Assembly (NCBI GenBank): GCA_002483145.1 | Contig: DLHJ01000014.1 | Coordinates: forward strand, 124,001-188,000 | DNA length: 64,000 bases | DNA from: Cellvibrio sp. UBA7671 | GTDB taxonomy: Bacteria; Pseudomonadota; Gammaproteobacteria; Pseudomonadales; Cellvibrionaceae | Direction: 5' to 3' | In this document: positions 62,975 to 64,000 of the stretch, in pieces | Layout of the letters: the number at the start of each line of letters is the position of its first letter | Numbering within the stretch: position 1 is the first letter of the stretch | Translations under genes and position numbers: made by a program | Notes under the pieces: generated by a model | What the model was told of the DNA's origin: nothing | The model's input: the letters and a program-made list of their open reading frames with translations, nothing else | Database searches by the model: none

Positions 62975-64000
62975 TTACTCTGGTTGGGGTGTACTGGATT
63001 CAAGATACAGTTTTTTGTAGGAGTAATAATCCAGAATATTTTGATGATAGCCTTTTAGTTGTGTGGAGATAAGATTGTTGGTGGTGTAGTTGTAAAGTGG
63101 AATTAAAGGTGCCTCCTCCAGCAACAAGGCTTCAGCTTGTTGAAAAACTTCATATCGCTCTTGTTTGTCCGCAATGGTCGCTGCTTTTTTTATGAGCTCA
63201 TCATACTTTTTATTTTTCCAACCCGTTTTATTGTCACCACTATCGCTAGTAAAAATTTCTAAAAATGTGTTGGGATCTACATAATCGCCGACCCAAGCCA
63301 TACGGGCTACGTTGTGATGCAAATTTTTAATTTCATGCAGATATACCTTCCACTCCTGATTCCTAAGCTTGATGTTAATATTCAGGTGATTTTTCCACAT
63401 TTGTTGTATTGCCTCGGCAATTTTTCGGTGGTCTTCGGAGCTGTTGTAGGTCAACTCAACACTGGGGAAATTTTTACCATCGGGATAGCCTGCTTCCGCA
63501 AGTAATTGCCGTGCTTTTTCTACATTGAATACAATCTGGCTCCTTGATGTGTAGCCTAATGTATCGGGTGGCGTTAGTGCGCCGGTTGCGCTTTGTACAC
63601 CGTTAGTCACACTATCCACCAATGTTTTCCTATCTATAGCAAAAGCCAGGGCTTGACGTATACGCACATCATCAAAAGGTGGTTTTGTTACATTGAAACC
63701 ATAAAAGTAGGTCGCCAAATAGGGATAATGATTGTATTCGGGGTCCTTGTTCGCACGGTAGACCGGAATTTTTGCGTAAGGCATCCATTCAGTCCGATGT
63801 AAATGACGCGCTTTAAACATTCGCTCTTCAACCAATAACTGGTCTATAGGCATGAAATGAATTTCATTAAGGCGAACATTTTCGCTATCCCAATAGTAAG
63901 GGTTTTTCTTAACAACCAAGGAACGGCCAGGAATCCAATCTTTTAAAGTGAAGGCACCATTGCCGACGAAATTTCCCGGCTTTGACCAAGGGTTTGTTGG
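62975..64000 (-). CDS. Oligopeptide-binding protein of the ABC transporter (partial)
   Basis: The reading frame is open from the window edge at 64000 to its stop at 62975, so only the C-terminal 341 residues are seen and the signal peptide and start are missing. The family is SBP_bac_5 (OppA/DppA): GNGAFTLKDWIPGRSL, KNPYYWDSENVRL, RQALAFAIDRKTLVDSV and DYVDPNTFLEIFTSDSGDNKTGW are typical. It is the first gene of the operon and delivers peptides to the permeases. It should be exported to the periplasm. Confidence 0.9.
   Translation of the reverse strand, partial: PTNPWSKPGNFVGNGAFTLKDWIPGRSLVVKKNPYYWDSENVRLNEIHFMPIDQLLVEERMFKARHLHRTEWMPYAKIPVYRANKDPEYNHYPYLATYFYGFNVTKPPFDDVRIRQALAFAIDRKTLVDSVTNGVQSATGALTPPDTLGYTSRSQIVFNVEKARQLLAEAGYPDGKNFPSVELTYNSSEDHRKIAEAIQQMWKNHLNINIKLRNQEWKVYLHEIKNLHHNVARMAWVGDYVDPNTFLEIFTSDSGDNKTGWKNKKYDELIKKAATIADKQERYEVFQQAEALLLEEAPLIPLYNYTTNNLISTQLKGYHQNILDYYSYKKLYLESSTPQPE

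Overview
The window looks like chromosomal DNA of a Cellvibrio-like gammaproteobacterium (Cellvibrionaceae). The reasons are moderate G+C, a CBM6-GH16 glucanase with the Ser/Lys-rich linker typical of that group, an exported DUF1080 sugar hydrolase, a TonB/ExbB/ExbD set with two ExbDs, a 4Fe-4S (APS-type) CysH, a ThrH very like the Pseudomonas enzyme, and a full glycogen cluster. The genus is an inference from gene content. I found no rRNA, tRNA, CRISPR array, insertion sequence or prophage.

Layout. 1-7690: the end of etfA, ferredoxin-NADP reductase, a tonB-exbB-exbD-exbD-TPR energy-transduction operon, an unknown gene, cysH and thrH. 7690-12145 (minus strand): an M13 lipoprotein peptidase, a dienelactone-hydrolase-like protein and pabB. 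12301-17187: a DUF4230-DUF2339-DUF3999 membrane operon. 17205-22993: an accessory-looking stretch with an AT-rich frameshifted gene carrying a nuclease-like motif, RNase HI with a viroplasmin domain, a zinc-ribbon membrane protein, a Crp/Fnr regulator, a polytopic membrane protein overlapping a SIR2-like gene, and a small minus-strand ORF. 23238-32943: a CRY-DASH photolyase homologue, a membrane-anchored AraC regulator, the GH16 glucanase, the DUF1080 hydrolase, a small helical protein and a giant beta-propeller/HEAT/cytochrome c lipoprotein.

33128-39515 is a copper-resistance cluster read on the minus strand: copZ-copA-cueR, a Cys/His-rich secreted protein, a TolC-like protein with a His/Met tail, and a Tat-exported multicopper oxidase. 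A CueR-type promoter with a 19-bp spacer precedes it. 39601-43146 holds an HPP membrane protein, a cyclophilin with a GlyGly-CTERM-like tail, a small membrane protein and a beta-helix protein. 43258-47005 is a trkH-sensor kinase-kdpE potassium operon with no kdpABC in the window.

47125-59479 is the glycogen/alpha-glucan cluster. glgC-GH57-malQ-PilZ and a GH15/phosphorylase-kinase-like gene lie on the minus strand, and glgB-glgA diverge on the plus strand. The PilZ gene suggests c-di-GMP input. The window ends in a tightly packed oligopeptide ABC transporter operon whose first gene is cut by the window edge.

The observations most worth following are the A_AAA_AAG frameshift in the nuclease-like gene, the SIR2-like gene translationally coupled to a membrane protein, the PilZ gene in the glycogen operon, and the truncated KdpD wired to TrkH. 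No single wholly new system is proven by the sequence alone.
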